A stretch of DNA of 54,913 nt from Nocardia alni. Its GTDB lineage: Bacteria; Actinomycetota; Actinomycetes; Mycobacteriales; Mycobacteriaceae. The translations under genes were made by a program, and so were the position numbers. The stretch lies in contig NZ_JAGPOX010000057.1 of the NCBI RefSeq assembly GCF_019038435.1, forward strand, positions 1 to 54,913. The letters are read 5' to 3'. Below are positions 41,607-50,909 of this stretch, in pieces. The stretch's first letter is position 1. Each line of letters opens with the position of its first letter. The notes beneath the pieces are model-generated. The model ran no database searches and was not told the DNA's origin. It saw nothing but the letters and a program-made list of their open reading frames with translations.

Positions 41607-44600
41607 CTACACCAGGTTTCGCAGTTTCAGATCGCTGGCATACTTCTCGATGAGTTCCCTTGTCACATGCGGGATGTCGTGATCGGGGCCGAGTTTCGCG
41701 GCCTGGACGGCGGATTGGAATCGCTTGGCTGGAATCGTCCCGCCCCGCATCGGCCGTCCGGGACGCCGGTAGGCGTGCAGCAATGGCAGCACCGAGTGCT
41801 GACGTTGCCGTTCGGGCAGAGCGCGCAGCGCGGTCTCGAAGCGGGAGAACCATTCTCCGTAGTCCGAGATCCGCTCGATCGGATGGCCCGCCTCGATCAG
41901 CCAGTCCACGAACTGATCCAGGGACAGATCATCGTCGTGCGGGTTGATCACGTCGTAGGTTTCGAAGCCATCGCCCACCTGGGTACCGAGCACGGTGATC
42001 GCCTCGGCGGTGAAATCGCCCGGCAGCCCGTCGTAATGGGCGCGCTGGCGGTTGCCCAGAGCGTCGAGCACAGCGAACGACTTCGGAGCCACGCCCGTGG
42101 CCAGCAGGCTCAGCAGCAGCCGGGTGAACATGTCCGGCACATTGAGCTGACCCGCGTAACGCGAGTGGGCCAGGATCATGTCCGACCGGAACACCGCCAC
42201 CGGCAAGCCGCACACATCGTGCGCTTCCCGCAGCAGCACCTCACCGGCCCACTTACTGTTGCCATACCCGTTGGCGTACCCGTCGCCCAGCGAACGCACC
42301 GCGCTGATCTCGCGGATGTCACCGTCCTCGGTGAACTTCTCGGGCGCCACCTGATCAGCCACACCCACCGTGGACAGATAGGTGACCGGCTTGATCCGCA
42401 CGCTCAGCGCCAACCGGATCACCTCCGCGGTGCCGACCACGTTGGGACCGAACAACTGCCCGTACGGCAGCACATGGTTGACCAACGCCGCGGGATGCAC
42501 GATCAGATCCACCGTCTCGGCCAGACGATGCCAATCCGGCTCGCCCAGACCGAGGTTCGGGTCGCCGATATCACCGGACAGCACCTCGAGGGTGCCCTCG
42601 GCCAGCGCACGATAGTGCCGCAGCAGGTCCGGATCGCCGCTGTCGAAGACCTCGTCCAGCCGGGCGCGGGCCGCGACGGCGTCACTGCCGCGTACCACAC
42701 AGATCAGCCTGCCGCCCGAATCATGTAGCCGTTCCAGCCATTCCAGGCACAGGAACCGGCCCAGATAACCGTTGGCGCCGGTCAGCAACACGGTCTTCGG
42801 CGTGCCCGTGACACGCGGCGCTGTCGCGGCCGCGGCGAGCGTCGCCGCGTCGAGGAACTTGTCGAGGGTCAGATCCGCCGCATGAATCTGGGAGCCTTCG
42901 CCGTGCACGGTATCCGGCGTCGGGCGTTTCCCGCCGGAACTGCGCTCGGTCTCGATATAGGCGGCCAGCCGCCTCAGATCCGTTGCGGCGCTGACGATCA
43001 CACCAACCGGAACCTCGACACCGAGGATCTCGTGCAGCAGCGCGGAATACGACAGCGCCGATAGGGAATCGCCACCCAGATCGGCGAAATGCACATCCGG
43101 GCGCACATCGCTCTCCGCGCAACCCAGCATCGCCCGCGCCGCCCGTCCGACCGTCTGCAGTACCGGCAGACTCCCGGCCTCGCGGCGCAGCGCCGCCAGC
43201 TCGTCGTCCTGCTCCCGGGCCAGATCCTCGTAGAGCTGCTCCAGCCGCCGGCCGTAATGCGCTTTCAACTTGGGGCGCAGGATTTTCGCGATGCCGGACA
43301 GCAGGCCGTTCTCCATGGTGAACGGCTCGGTTTCGACCAGGAACGCGCGCGGTATCTCGTAGGACCCCAACTCGTTGTCCCGGGCCAACCGCTGCAGCGA
43401 CGCGGCGATCGCGGCGCTCAGGGCGTCGGTATCCGGGTGTGCGGCAAGCGCATCGGTGGTCGGCACGACGACCGCCAGCAGATACGATCGCTCACTGCTG
43501 CCGTACACGAAGATCTGCCGCACCAGCGGGCTGCCCCCGTAGACGGCCTCGAGCTTGGCCAGCGTCACGAACTCGCCCTGCGAGAGCTTGAGCACGTTGT
43601 TGCGGCGATCGACGTAGACCAGATTGTCGGGGCCGAGTTCGGCCATGACGTCACCGGTGCGGTAGAAGCCGTCGGCGTCGAAGACCTCGTCGCTCAGCTC
43701 GGGCCGCTTGTAGTAGCCGGGGATCAAGGTCTCGGACTTGATCAGCAGTTCCCCACGCGGATAGGGCTTGTCGGTGCCGAAGTAGCCGAGTTCCGGGACG
43801 TCCGCCAGCTTGTAGTCGGTGATCGGCGGCCGGGTGATGATGTTGTCGACCAGGACTCCGCCCGCGGATTCGGTGGAGCCGTACCCGTCGATCAGCTCGA
43901 ATCCCAGCACCGAACCCATGAATTCGCGCAGCTGCGCGGACAGCGGGGCACTACCGGTGATGGCCATGATGAACCGCCCGCCCAGAATCTCATCGCGCAG
44001 GTGCGCCTTCACCTCACCCTCGACGGTCTGCGGGTCGCCACCGGCGGCCACCTGGCGATCGACCTCGCTGCGGTAGCGCTGGAACAGCATCTCGGACACC
44101 CGCGGCACGAAGAACAGCATCGTCGGACGGGCCAGTGCCAGATCGTCGAACAGCGTCGACATATCGCTGCGCGCCGCGAAATACACTGTGCCGCCGCGTC
44201 CCAGGGCGTGCAGCAGCGAACCGCGCCCGGCCACGTGGCTCATCGGCATGAAGCTGAAGGCGATCATCGGCAACTGCACGACCGTGTCCTGGCGCATCAG
44301 CCCACCGCGCCAGACCTGCGCGACGAGACGCTCGGGATACATTGCGCCCTTGGGTGTTCCGGTGCTCCCCGAGGTGTAGATGAGCAGCGCCAAGGCATCC
44401 GGGCCCGCGCCGGTGTGCAGCGGCGCCTCGGGCAGCAGGCTCCCGCGCTCGATCACCTCGTCCAGCAGTTCGACGATCACCGGGCCGCCGGCCAGCCGGG
44501 CCCGGGCTAGTTCGACCGCGGCGCGGTGATCGTCGTCCTGCGCGTGGTAGTCGAACACGATCACCCAGCGCACCGAATCGTTGTCCACCGCCAGATCCAC

Positions 44601-45143
44601 TGCCATATCGATCTGTTCGACATTCGTCGCCAGCACGCGCGGCTCCGTCTCGGCGACGATCGGCGCGAGTTGAGCCATCGGCGCACCGGCCTGCAGCGGC
44701 ACCGATACCGTGCCCAGCGCGGTGCACGCCAGATCGATCACCGTGTAGTCGATACTCGTGAACCCGATCGTGGCAACGAAATCACCAGCGCGCGTGGGCC
44801 GTTCGGTGTCATTGTGCCAGGCCGCCACGAGAGCGGAGATGCGCCGCCACAACTCGCCGTAGGTGATGGTGTCGTACCGGGGCAGCAGCCGCCCCCTGGT
44901 ATGGCCCGCCGCGTCGGTCACGTACTCCACCGCGCGCATGCCGAGCGCCGGGCGGTCGGCATATCCCCGCATCAGATCGGAAATCGACTGCGCCAGTGGG
45001 ATATCCGTGCGAGCCATCGCCCTCGTGACCGCCACGTCCGGTATCGCCGCGCGAACCTGCTCATCGCGCGCGACCAGGCCGGTCAGCCGCCGCGCGAACT
45101 CCTGCTGCCGTGCCTCGAGTTGCTGTTGCCGTGCCTCGTCCAT
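41607..45143 (-). CDS. car: Carboxylic acid reductase (ATP/NADPH-dependent)
   Basis: A 1178-residue multidomain enzyme that reduces carboxylic acids to aldehydes. An adenylation domain (residues about 60-640; core LLIYTSGSTGTPKGAMYPE and DGYGSTESAGG, YRTGDVMAELG), a phosphopantetheine carrier domain (DLGGDSLSALSY, about 690-700), and a C-terminal NAD(P)H reductase domain (VLLTGANGYLGRFLCLEWL, with GYGNSKWAGEVL holding the catalytic Tyr/Lys pattern). Length and motifs closely fit Nocardia iowensis CAR (about 1174 residues). It needs a phosphopantetheinyl transferase, not present here. ATG at 45143 follows GGGAGG; the frame to 45218 is not used. Aromatic and fatty acids are typical substrates. 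Confidence 0.95.
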   Translation of the reverse strand: MDEARQQQLEARQQEFARRLTGLVARDEQVRAAIPDVAVTRAMARTDIPLAQSISDLMRGYADRPALGMRAVEYVTDAAGHTRGRLLPRYDTITYGELWRRISALVAAWHNDTERPTRAGDFVATIGFTSIDYTVIDLACTALGTVSVPLQAGAPMAQLAPIVAETEPRVLATNVEQIDMAVDLAVDNDSVRWVIVFDYHAQDDDHRAAVELARARLAGGPVIVELLDEVIERGSLLPEAPLHTGAGPDALALLIYTSGSTGTPKGAMYPERLVAQVWRGGLMRQDTVVQLPMIAFSFMPMSHVAGRGSLLHALGRGGTVYFAARSDMSTLFDDLALARPTMLFFVPRVSEMLFQRYRSEVDRQVAAGGDPQTVEGEVKAHLRDEILGGRFIMAITGSAPLSAQLREFMGSVLGFELIDGYGSTESAGGVLVDNIITRPPITDYKLADVPELGYFGTDKPYPRGELLIKSETLIPGYYKRPELSDEVFDADGFYRTGDVMAELGPDNLVYVDRRNNVLKLSQGEFVTLAKLEAVYGGSPLVRQIFVYGSSERSYLLAVVVPTTDALAAHPDTDALSAAIAASLQRLARDNELGSYEIPRAFLVETEPFTMENGLLSGIAKILRPKLKAHYGRRLEQLYEDLAREQDDELAALRREAGSLPVLQTVGRAARAMLGCAESDVRPDVHFADLGGDSLSALSYSALLHEILGVEVPVGVIVSAATDLRRLAAYIETERSSGGKRPTPDTVHGEGSQIHAADLTLDKFLDAATLAAAATAPRVTGTPKTVLLTGANGYLGRFLCLEWLERLHDSGGRLICVVRGSDAVAARARLDEVFDSGDPDLLRHYRALAEGTLEVLSGDIGDPNLGLGEPDWHRLAETVDLIVHPAALVNHVLPYGQLFGPNVVGTAEVIRLALSVRIKPVTYLSTVGVADQVAPEKFTEDGDIREISAVRSLGDGYANGYGNSKWAGEVLLREAHDVCGLPVAVFRSDMILAHSRYAGQLNVPDMFTRLLLSLLATGVAPKSFAVLDALGNRQRAHYDGLPGDFTAEAITVLGTQVGDGFETYDVINPHDDDLSLDQFVDWLIEAGHPIERISDYGEWFSRFETALRALPERQRQHSVLPLLHAYRRPGRPMRGGTIPAKRFQSAVQAAKLGPDHDIPHVTRELIEKYASDLKLRNLV

Positions 45144-45435
45144 GCCCCTGCCTCCCAATGGATTTCCACCGAGCACCGGCGGTCGACCGCATGACCGCAT
45201 AGTACATGTATGCTGCAACTAGTTTGTCACGCTAACTAAAGGTGAGCCTTCTCCTCTCCCCCGGTCGATGTCAAGATCGAAACCGCATCGGATTTCCCAC
45301 CTCGTCGCACCGCGACCGCCGCTCGAATGTCTGCTGCGCGACCTTCTGTCAAAGAAATAGCAGGTCACCAGGCGGGTGGCGAAAAGCGTCTACGCTGGAT
45401 ATCAAGCACCGCACGATCGGCGGAAGGAGCCCCCG

Positions 45436-46095
45436 ATGTTCGAACGGTTCTCCGATTCGGCACGCTGGGCGGTAGTGCGGGCACAGGAGGTCGCACGCGA
45501 ACACGAACACGACTACATCGGCGCGGAGCATCTGCTACTGGCCGTGTTCGAGGCCGCAGAACAGGGCCGCGCACCGGCCACCCGCGCACTGCTGGACCGG
45601 CAGGGGTTCACCCCGCAGGCCGCTCTCGCCACGGTCACGCTCACCCGGGGGCAGGCGAATCACGCTGAGTACGGCCATATCCCGTTCACCACCGAGGCGA
45701 AGACGGTCCTGGAGCATTCGCTGCGGGAGTCGATCGCACTGGGCGACAGTCTGATCACCCCCGATCACCTGCTCATCGGCGTCATCCGCGCCGCGCGCGG
45801 TACCGCCGATTCCGTTGCCGGACAGGTTGTCGCGAACCTGCGCATCACCGCCGACCCGATCCGGGAAGTTCTCGGCCGGACCAAGGTCGCGCTGTCCCAG
45901 CGAGCCACCAAGACCCTCACGCGCGCCGGTATGGAAGCCCGCCGCTGCGACGACACCGAGATCGACACCCCGCACCTGCTGCTGGCCCTGCTGGCCACCG
46001 ATCCCGATCTGTGCCGGCGCGTCTTCGATGCCGCCGGAGCCGATCCCGAGCGCGTCCGCGCCGAACTGGACGCGGTCCTGGCGCCGAAGGAGTAG
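45436..46095 (+). CDS. Clp N-terminal-domain protein (ClpN repeat, no ATPase)
   Basis: A 219-residue protein built of two Clp-N repeat regions (FERFSDSARWAVVRAQEVAREHEHDYIGAEHLLLAVFE, EHSLRESIALGDSLITPDHLLIGVI and the third, weaker DDTEIDTPHLLLALL), as at the start of ClpC/ClpA chaperones, but with no AAA+ domain. Such stand-alone proteins resemble ClpC adaptor or regulator domains; substrate or cofactor sensing is possible but unproven. ATG at 45436 has AAGGAG upstream. It is divergent from carboxylic acid reductase across 292 bases and nearly abuts the convergent F420 enzyme gene (18 bases). Confidence 0.88.
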   Translation: MFERFSDSARWAVVRAQEVAREHEHDYIGAEHLLLAVFEAAEQGRAPATRALLDRQGFTPQAALATVTLTRGQANHAEYGHIPFTTEAKTVLEHSLRESIALGDSLITPDHLLIGVIRAARGTADSVAGQVVANLRITADPIREVLGRTKVALSQRATKTLTRAGMEARRCDDTEIDTPHLLLALLATDPDLCRRVFDAAGADPERVRAELDAVLAPKE

Positions 46096-46113
46096 GGCGC
46101 GCCGCAGGCAGGT

Positions 46114-47061
46114 TCAGGCCGACAACTCGCCCAGGAGCTTCCAGGTGCGCGACTGGTCCTCGGGACCGCCCATATCCGTCTGAGTGACCAGCAGTTCGGT
46201 GGCGCCCGCCTCGATGTACCGGCTCAGGCCACGGCTGACCTCCTCCTCGTCGCCGATCAGGGCCAGTTCGGCGGCCCGAGCGACCCCCTCGCGATCCATC
46301 ACCGCGCGGTAGGAGGGACTGGCGTCGTAGAACGCCATGTCCTGCGCGGCGCGAGCGCGGACCTCATCGGGACGATCCGTCACCACCGCCGCCACGCAGA
46401 CGACGACCTGTCCCGGACGCGGCGGCCGAGCCGGGCGAGCCCGCTCGAAGGCTGGGATGATCTGGGTGGCGAGAGTGCGAGGACCCGCGAGGTTGGGAAT
46501 GACGCCGTCGGCCAGCTCGCCGGTGACCCGCAGCGCCTGCGGTCCCATCGCCGCCACCAGCAGCGGCACGTCCGCGCCGCCGTGCACCCTTGTCGGCATG
46601 GGCGGACGGGCCCGCACTCGCTCACCCGCTATATCGGCCCCACCCTCTTCGATCAGCGACCGCAATGCCGTCAGGTACTCCCGCAGCCGCAGCACCGGCC
46701 TGTCCTCGGTGATCCCGAACGCCGCGGATTCCAGCGTGGTAGAACCCAATCCGAGACCCAGACGGAATCGTCCCCGCGATGCGGCCTGCACGGTCTGCGC
46801 CTGCGAGCCGACGACCACCGGATGCCGCGGATTGATCGGGACCACCGACGTGCCGACCCCGATCCCGTCGACCGCCTGCGCCACAATCCCGGCCAGCACC
46901 AGCGAATCCAGATCGAATCGCTGCCCGAACCACACCGACGACAACCCCAGATCGCGCGCGGACCGCACCTTTTCGATCACGTCCGCGACATCGTTGGTGG
47001 CGCCGGCCTGCGGCCAGACCGATATTCCGATGGGCACTCGAGTCTCCACGGACACGACCAA
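46114..47061 (-). CDS. Luciferase-like (LLM) F420-dependent oxidoreductase
   Basis: A 315-residue TIM-barrel flavin/F420 enzyme. VRSARDLGLSSVWFGQRFD, GVGTSVVPINPRHPVVVGSQAQTVQAASRGRFRLGLGLGS and the LVAAMGPQALRVTGELADGVIPNL segments are typical of the TIGR03564-like LLM group of actinobacteria. It is probably a cytosolic F420H2-dependent reductase or dehydrogenase with unknown substrate. Start codon appears to be TTG at 47061 (GGGGGA nine bases upstream), with GTG at 47055 possible. Confidence 0.88.
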   Translation of the reverse strand: MVVSVETRVPIGISVWPQAGATNDVADVIEKVRSARDLGLSSVWFGQRFDLDSLVLAGIVAQAVDGIGVGTSVVPINPRHPVVVGSQAQTVQAASRGRFRLGLGLGSTTLESAAFGITEDRPVLRLREYLTALRSLIEEGGADIAGERVRARPPMPTRVHGGADVPLLVAAMGPQALRVTGELADGVIPNLAGPRTLATQIIPAFERARPARPPRPGQVVVCVAAVVTDRPDEVRARAAQDMAFYDASPSYRAVMDREGVARAAELALIGDEEEVSRGLSRYIEAGATELLVTQTDMGGPEDQSRTWKLLGELSA

Positions 47062-47291
47062 CGGCTGAAATCCCCCGGAAATTCCGCGCTCGAACGAATC
47101 GCCCGCACTCGGTCGAACCCGAACGGAGTGCCGGACGTTATCCCTTCACACACCAGATCTGGCGGCAACCGCACCAGGGGAACCGGGAAATATCGCGCAT
47201 TGGAAGCCAAACGTCTATGTGAGCGAGCCGGGCCGTTCAGGCCGCCATCCTACCGTTGCGGATATCGGCCCACCAGGTGCGGAGGTCCCCA

Positions 47292-48734
47292 ATGTCGAAT
47301 GCACGCCTGCGAGCCATCTGGATGGCCAAAGTCGCCACCGGCGCCGTGCACGTGGCCTCGGGCGCGGTGAACACCGCCTCGGGCGCGGTGGTGCTGCCGT
47401 CCCCGGCATTCACCCTCTACCGCCCGGATCGCGTTGCGGTGCGGAAGGATTCGATCGTCGCGTCGGATCTCGAAGTGGTGACCGTGACCGACAGGTCGGT
47501 GATCCTCACGTGGACGACGCGGGCACGCGAATCGTCCGGACGGCTGCGGCCCGTCGACGCCGACACCGAGGTCCGCATCGCACCCGCCGATTCGATCGGC
47601 CCGGCCCCGACGCGCTACCTCGACTCGCAGCGGACCGCCTACCACTATGCCGAGATCACGGGGCTGGAACCGGGCCGTCGGTATCGGTTCGAGGCATACT
47701 CCGGCGGTCACCGCGCCGGCCCCGCTCGCACCCTGGTGACCCGGCGCGCCGGGACTCCCGAATCCACGGGCATGTTCACCACGCTGACACCGCCGCCCGG
47801 GCCGCTGCTGCGCACGATCGCGCTGGCCAACGACGTGCACTACGGCGAGCGCATCAGCGGCCTGCTGATCGCTGGGCTCACCCCAGGACTGCGGCACGAG
47901 ACCGACCAGCATCCGGAGATCATGCTGGACGCGCTGCTGACGGATCTGCGCCATCCGGACCGAACGGTCGATCACCTGATCGTCGCGGGCGACCTCACCG
48001 ATTCGGGCACCCTGGAACAGTCCAGGGCGGTCCGGCAGCGCCTGGACGGCTGGGGCACGCTGGGCCGGGACTACTTCGTGTGCCGGGGCAACCACGACGT
48101 TCCCCGCGACCCGCGGCGCGACGACTGGGGCGCCGTTTTCCATCCGCTCGGGCATGTCTCCGCCGACGACGTGGCCGGACTGCGCATCCTGGGCCTGGAC
48201 ACCGCGCGGCTACGGAGTGCGGGCGGCTCGGTGGGCGCACCGCAGCTGGCCCGGCTGCGTGGGCTGCTGAGCGCCGATCCGGACCGTCCGACACTGGTCT
48301 TCGGCCACCATCCGGTGACCTCGTCGGCAGCGGTGAGCAATCCCGCCGGCCCGGGATTCGTGCTGGACCGCGTGACCGCCGCCGCACTGCACCACCTGTA
48401 CCGGAACGCACCGGGCGTATTCCTGCATCACACCGGCCACACCCACCGCAACCGCGTCGGACGGCCGGACGCCGATATCCCCGTGGAGTTCCTGGAGGGC
48501 GCCGCGGTGAAGGAATATCCCGGCGGCTACGTGCGGCTGAGCATCCACAGCGGCGGCTACATGGTGAACTTCTACAAGACCCGTACCGAGGCCGCCCGCT
48601 GCTGGAGCACCCGCACCCGGCGGCAGTATCTCGGCCTGCACCCCGACCATGCGCTCGGCAGCTTGGCCGACCGCAATCACGTCGTGCTGCGGGACCTGTC
48701 GGGCGTCGCCCCGGCGACCTCGCGGCAGGTCTGA
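47292..48734 (+). CDS. Metallophosphoesterase with N-terminal fibronectin/purple-phosphatase-like domain
   Basis: A 480-residue calcineurin-like phosphoesterase. An Ala/Gly/Val-rich N-terminus (residues about 1-40, perhaps membrane-associated) leads into a beta-rich domain (SVILTWTTRARES, TEVRIAPADS, HYAEITGLEPGRRYRFEAY) like the N-terminal domain of purple acid phosphatases. The catalytic domain then carries the metal ligands NDVHYG, IVAGDLTDSG, CRGNHDVP, VFGHHPV and HHTGHTHRN in the right order. ATG at 47292 follows GGAGGT. Its end overlaps the convergent next gene by 58 bases. The substrate is unknown: phosphodiester or cyclic-nucleotide cleavage are both possible. Confidence 0.88.
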   Translation: MSNARLRAIWMAKVATGAVHVASGAVNTASGAVVLPSPAFTLYRPDRVAVRKDSIVASDLEVVTVTDRSVILTWTTRARESSGRLRPVDADTEVRIAPADSIGPAPTRYLDSQRTAYHYAEITGLEPGRRYRFEAYSGGHRAGPARTLVTRRAGTPESTGMFTTLTPPPGPLLRTIALANDVHYGERISGLLIAGLTPGLRHETDQHPEIMLDALLTDLRHPDRTVDHLIVAGDLTDSGTLEQSRAVRQRLDGWGTLGRDYFVCRGNHDVPRDPRRDDWGAVFHPLGHVSADDVAGLRILGLDTARLRSAGGSVGAPQLARLRGLLSADPDRPTLVFGHHPVTSSAAVSNPAGPGFVLDRVTAAALHHLYRNAPGVFLHHTGHTHRNRVGRPDADIPVEFLEGAAVKEYPGGYVRLSIHSGGYMVNFYKTRTEAARCWSTRTRRQYLGLHPDHALGSLADRNHVVLRDLSGVAPATSRQV

Positions 48735-49174
48735 ACCGGGCCCATCGCCAGCAGTAGTTCGGCGGCGTCGAGCACCTGACCACGCGAGGGCAGGCGCAGC
48801 GGACCGGCCTCGGGCGCGCAGGCCCAACGCCAGCCGAGACCGCTGTCGGACATCGGCATGAGCACCCGATGGCCACGCGCGTGCACGGTGACCCCGCGCG
48901 CGGCCCACCGTCGCACGGTCCGGGCCAGCAGCGGCGGGAAGACGGATCCGACCAGGAAGGTCCAGATCGTGTCGGGTGGATTGCCCACCACGGGAACGGG
49001 CCGGTCAGGCAGCAGATTCAGGACGCGGTAGCCCAGTTCCATCGGCAGGCTGATCGCCCCGATGCGGCTTCCGGAGACGATCGTCGGGCGATAGGCTTCC
49101 AGTTCGACCGGAAGTCCGTGCCGATTCCGCAGCACATGCGCGACATCGTCTGGTGTGTAACACGATTCGAACAT
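48677..49174 (-). CDS. Conserved-looking protein of unknown function
   Basis: A 165-residue protein starting MFESCYTPDDVAHVLRNRHGLPVEL, with a hydrophobic middle (PDTIWTFLVGSVFPPLLARTV) and a C-terminal stretch resembling small prim-pol-associated actinobacterial proteins (VLMPMSDSGLGWRWAC), but I cannot assign it. AGGAGG sits just before ATG at 49174, which supports translation. Its 3' end overlaps the metallophosphoesterase gene by 58 bases in the convergent direction, so antisense interference between the two messages is possible. Confidence 0.65.
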   Translation of the reverse strand: MFESCYTPDDVAHVLRNRHGLPVELEAYRPTIVSGSRIGAISLPMELGYRVLNLLPDRPVPVVGNPPDTIWTFLVGSVFPPLLARTVRRWAARGVTVHARGHRVLMPMSDSGLGWRWACAPEAGPLRLPSRGQVLDAAELLLAMGPVQTCREVAGATPDRSRSTT

Positions 49175-49559
49175 CCCGCACCTCCTGTAAGCGCCGCGAT
49201 ACGTCAAAGGACGAAGACCATCTCAACAGACGCGGATTTCGGGGTCGTGGCTTGGACATTGCCGCAACATTGCCCGTAGGTATCGGCGAGACATTGGTTT
49301 CGCAATACAGCGCTCGCACCCGGGCCCGACCACTGGACGCACGTCCATATAGCCACGCCGACTTGGCGATACCCCGGCGCGAAGGGCAATCAACCGACCA
49401 GTTGCCGATCCTTCCGACTCTCTGGATCGACGCCGTCAACTCCACCTCTCGATCAACTTTGGGCCTAGGCTGTTTCCGGGAGCTAGTACCGACCGGTCGC
49501 CGGTCGCTGAGAATCACCACGAATGACTCAGTGCACCACTGTGATTGAGGAGAGTAGTT
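49175..49559. other. Intergenic region, divergent promoters
   Basis: 385 bases of lower GC content between the unknown protein and the methyltransferase. A 6-bp inverted repeat GACCGG-TCG-CCGGTC lies at 49491-49505 and a CAGTG-CAC-CACTG repeat closer to the methyltransferase start. No RNA gene or convincing ORF was recognised. Confidence 0.45.
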
Positions 49560-50444
49560 ATGCGTACCGATGGAGATACCTGGGATATCGTCAGCAGTGT
49601 CGGCCTCACCGCCCTGGGCGTGGCGACATTCCGGGCGATGGAGTCGGCCCGACCCGACGCCCTGATCCAAGACCCCTGCGCGCGCCTGTTCGTCGAGGCC
49701 GCGGACGAACCGAGTTTCCTGGAGACACTGGACGGTCCGGATATTTTCGAGGGCGTGCCGTTCGGCCGCGTGATGGGCCTGCGCTCGCGGTTCTTCGACG
49801 AGTTCTTCCTGTCGGCCGCGGCGGCGGGCATCCGGCAGGCGGTGATCGTCGCCGCCGGTCTGGACGCGCGCACCTACCGGCTCGACTGGCCCTCGGGCAC
49901 CTCGGTTTTCGAGATCGATCAGCCGAAGGTGCTGGAGTTCAAGAGGAAAGTGCTCGCCGCGAACGACATCGCCCCACGCGCCCAATTGCGCGAGGTAGCA
50001 GTCGATCTCCGCGACGATTGGCCCGCCGCCCTGTGCACCGCGGGCTTCGACCCCGACCTGCCCACAGCCTGGTCCGCCGAGGGCCTCCTCCCGTATCTGC
50101 CCGGCGCGGCACAGGATTCGCTGTTCGAGCGGATCGACACCCTCTCCGCACCCGGCAGCCGCCTCTCGGTCGAGGGCTTCATCGGCGCCCTCGACATGAA
50201 ACGCTTCACCGAGCAGACCTCGCAGCACCTCGACCGAACCCCCTTCGGCAACCTCGACGTCAGCGAGCTGTTCTACGACGACGACCGCTCCGACCCCACC
50301 CAATGGCTCACCGACCGCGGCTGGCAGGTCGGCGCCCAACGCATCGCCGACCTCGCCACCCACTACAACTGCCCCCTCCCCGAAATCCCCGAGGAAATGG
50401 TCGACATGATGAACATGGCGGCCTACCTCACCGCCACCAAGTAA
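49560..50444 (+). CDS. SAM-dependent methyltransferase (TIGR00027 / LCMT-like)
   Basis: A 294-residue class I methyltransferase of the large mycobacterial TIGR00027 family. Hallmarks: TDGDTWDIVSSVGLTALGVATFRAMES at the start, the RSRFFDEFF segment, SAM motif QAVIVAAGLDARTYRLDWP, FEIDQPKVLEFK, and AEGLLPYLPGAAQDSLFERI. Substrates of the family are mostly unknown. ATG at 49560 follows GAGGAG. A strong hairpin immediately follows the stop. Confidence 0.9.
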   Translation: MRTDGDTWDIVSSVGLTALGVATFRAMESARPDALIQDPCARLFVEAADEPSFLETLDGPDIFEGVPFGRVMGLRSRFFDEFFLSAAAAGIRQAVIVAAGLDARTYRLDWPSGTSVFEIDQPKVLEFKRKVLAANDIAPRAQLREVAVDLRDDWPAALCTAGFDPDLPTAWSAEGLLPYLPGAAQDSLFERIDTLSAPGSRLSVEGFIGALDMKRFTEQTSQHLDRTPFGNLDVSELFYDDDRSDPTQWLTDRGWQVGAQRIADLATHYNCPLPEIPEEMVDMMNMAAYLTATK

Positions 50445-50452
50445 CCCGCCGC

Positions 50453-50481
50453 GGCGCGCACGCACCACCCCCGTGCGCGCC
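50453..50481 (+). terminator. GC-rich hairpin after the methyltransferase (repeat copy 1)
   Basis: Perfect 10-bp stem GGCGCGCACG (50453-50462) with CGTGCGCGCC (50472-50481), loop of nine. No T-run. A near-identical element follows the MerR gene 1.4 kb away, so this is either a terminator family or a small dispersed repeat. Confidence 0.55.
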
Positions 50482-50495
50482 CACCGGTCCCGATT

Positions 50496-50801
50496 TCACT
50501 TCCCCTGGCCTTCCCCGAGTTTCGCCTGAACATCCGAGGCGAGCTCCGGCCGTTCGGCCTCCATCCTCTGCACATAGACGACTGCGTCACCGACGGTTCT
50601 CAGACCCGCCATGTCCTCGTCCGGGACCCGTACGCCGTACTTGTCCTCCAGCTGTACGGCGATCTCGACCAGCGACAACGAGTCGATGTCCAGATCGTTC
50701 ACGAAAGACTTCTCCATCGCTACCTCGGCGGCGTCGATACCTGTTACCTCCTCGATGATCTCCGCGATGCCGGCGACGATTTCTTCCTGCGTGATAGCCA
50801 C
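50496..50801 (-). CDS. Acyl carrier protein (AcpM-like)
   Basis: A 101-residue acidic four-helix carrier. The pantetheine serine sits in NDLDIDSLSLVEIAVQLEDKYGV (about residue 41), and the N-terminus MAITQEEIVAGIAEIIEEVTGI is very like mycobacterial AcpM, the FAS-II meromycolate carrier. It is shorter at the C-terminus than M. tuberculosis AcpM. Unlike acpM it is not in a fabD-kas operon but alone and divergent from a MerR gene, so it may be a second, specialised carrier. GTG at 50801 with AGGAG upstream. Confidence 0.92.
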   Translation of the reverse strand: MAITQEEIVAGIAEIIEEVTGIDAAEVAMEKSFVNDLDIDSLSLVEIAVQLEDKYGVRVPDEDMAGLRTVGDAVVYVQRMEAERPELASDVQAKLGEGQGK

Positions 50802-50881
50802 GAATCACTCTCCTGGGATGCGATCACATATCCGCCGTACGCCACGCGTGTGGTCGAACGGCGGTGTCAGTACGCTAGAAG

Positions 50882-50897
50882 CTCCACCGGGGTGGAG
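50882..50897. promoter_or_regulatory. MerR-type dyad operator
   Basis: CTCCACC-GG-GGTGGAG, seven-base perfect arms around a two-base centre, 12 bases before the chosen merR start and overlapping its ribosome-binding site. MerR-family proteins bind such dyads between -35 and -10. It also lies 80 bases before the divergent acyl carrier gene, so both could be controlled. Confidence 0.65.
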
Positions 50898-50909
50898 GTT
50901 CAACAGGTT

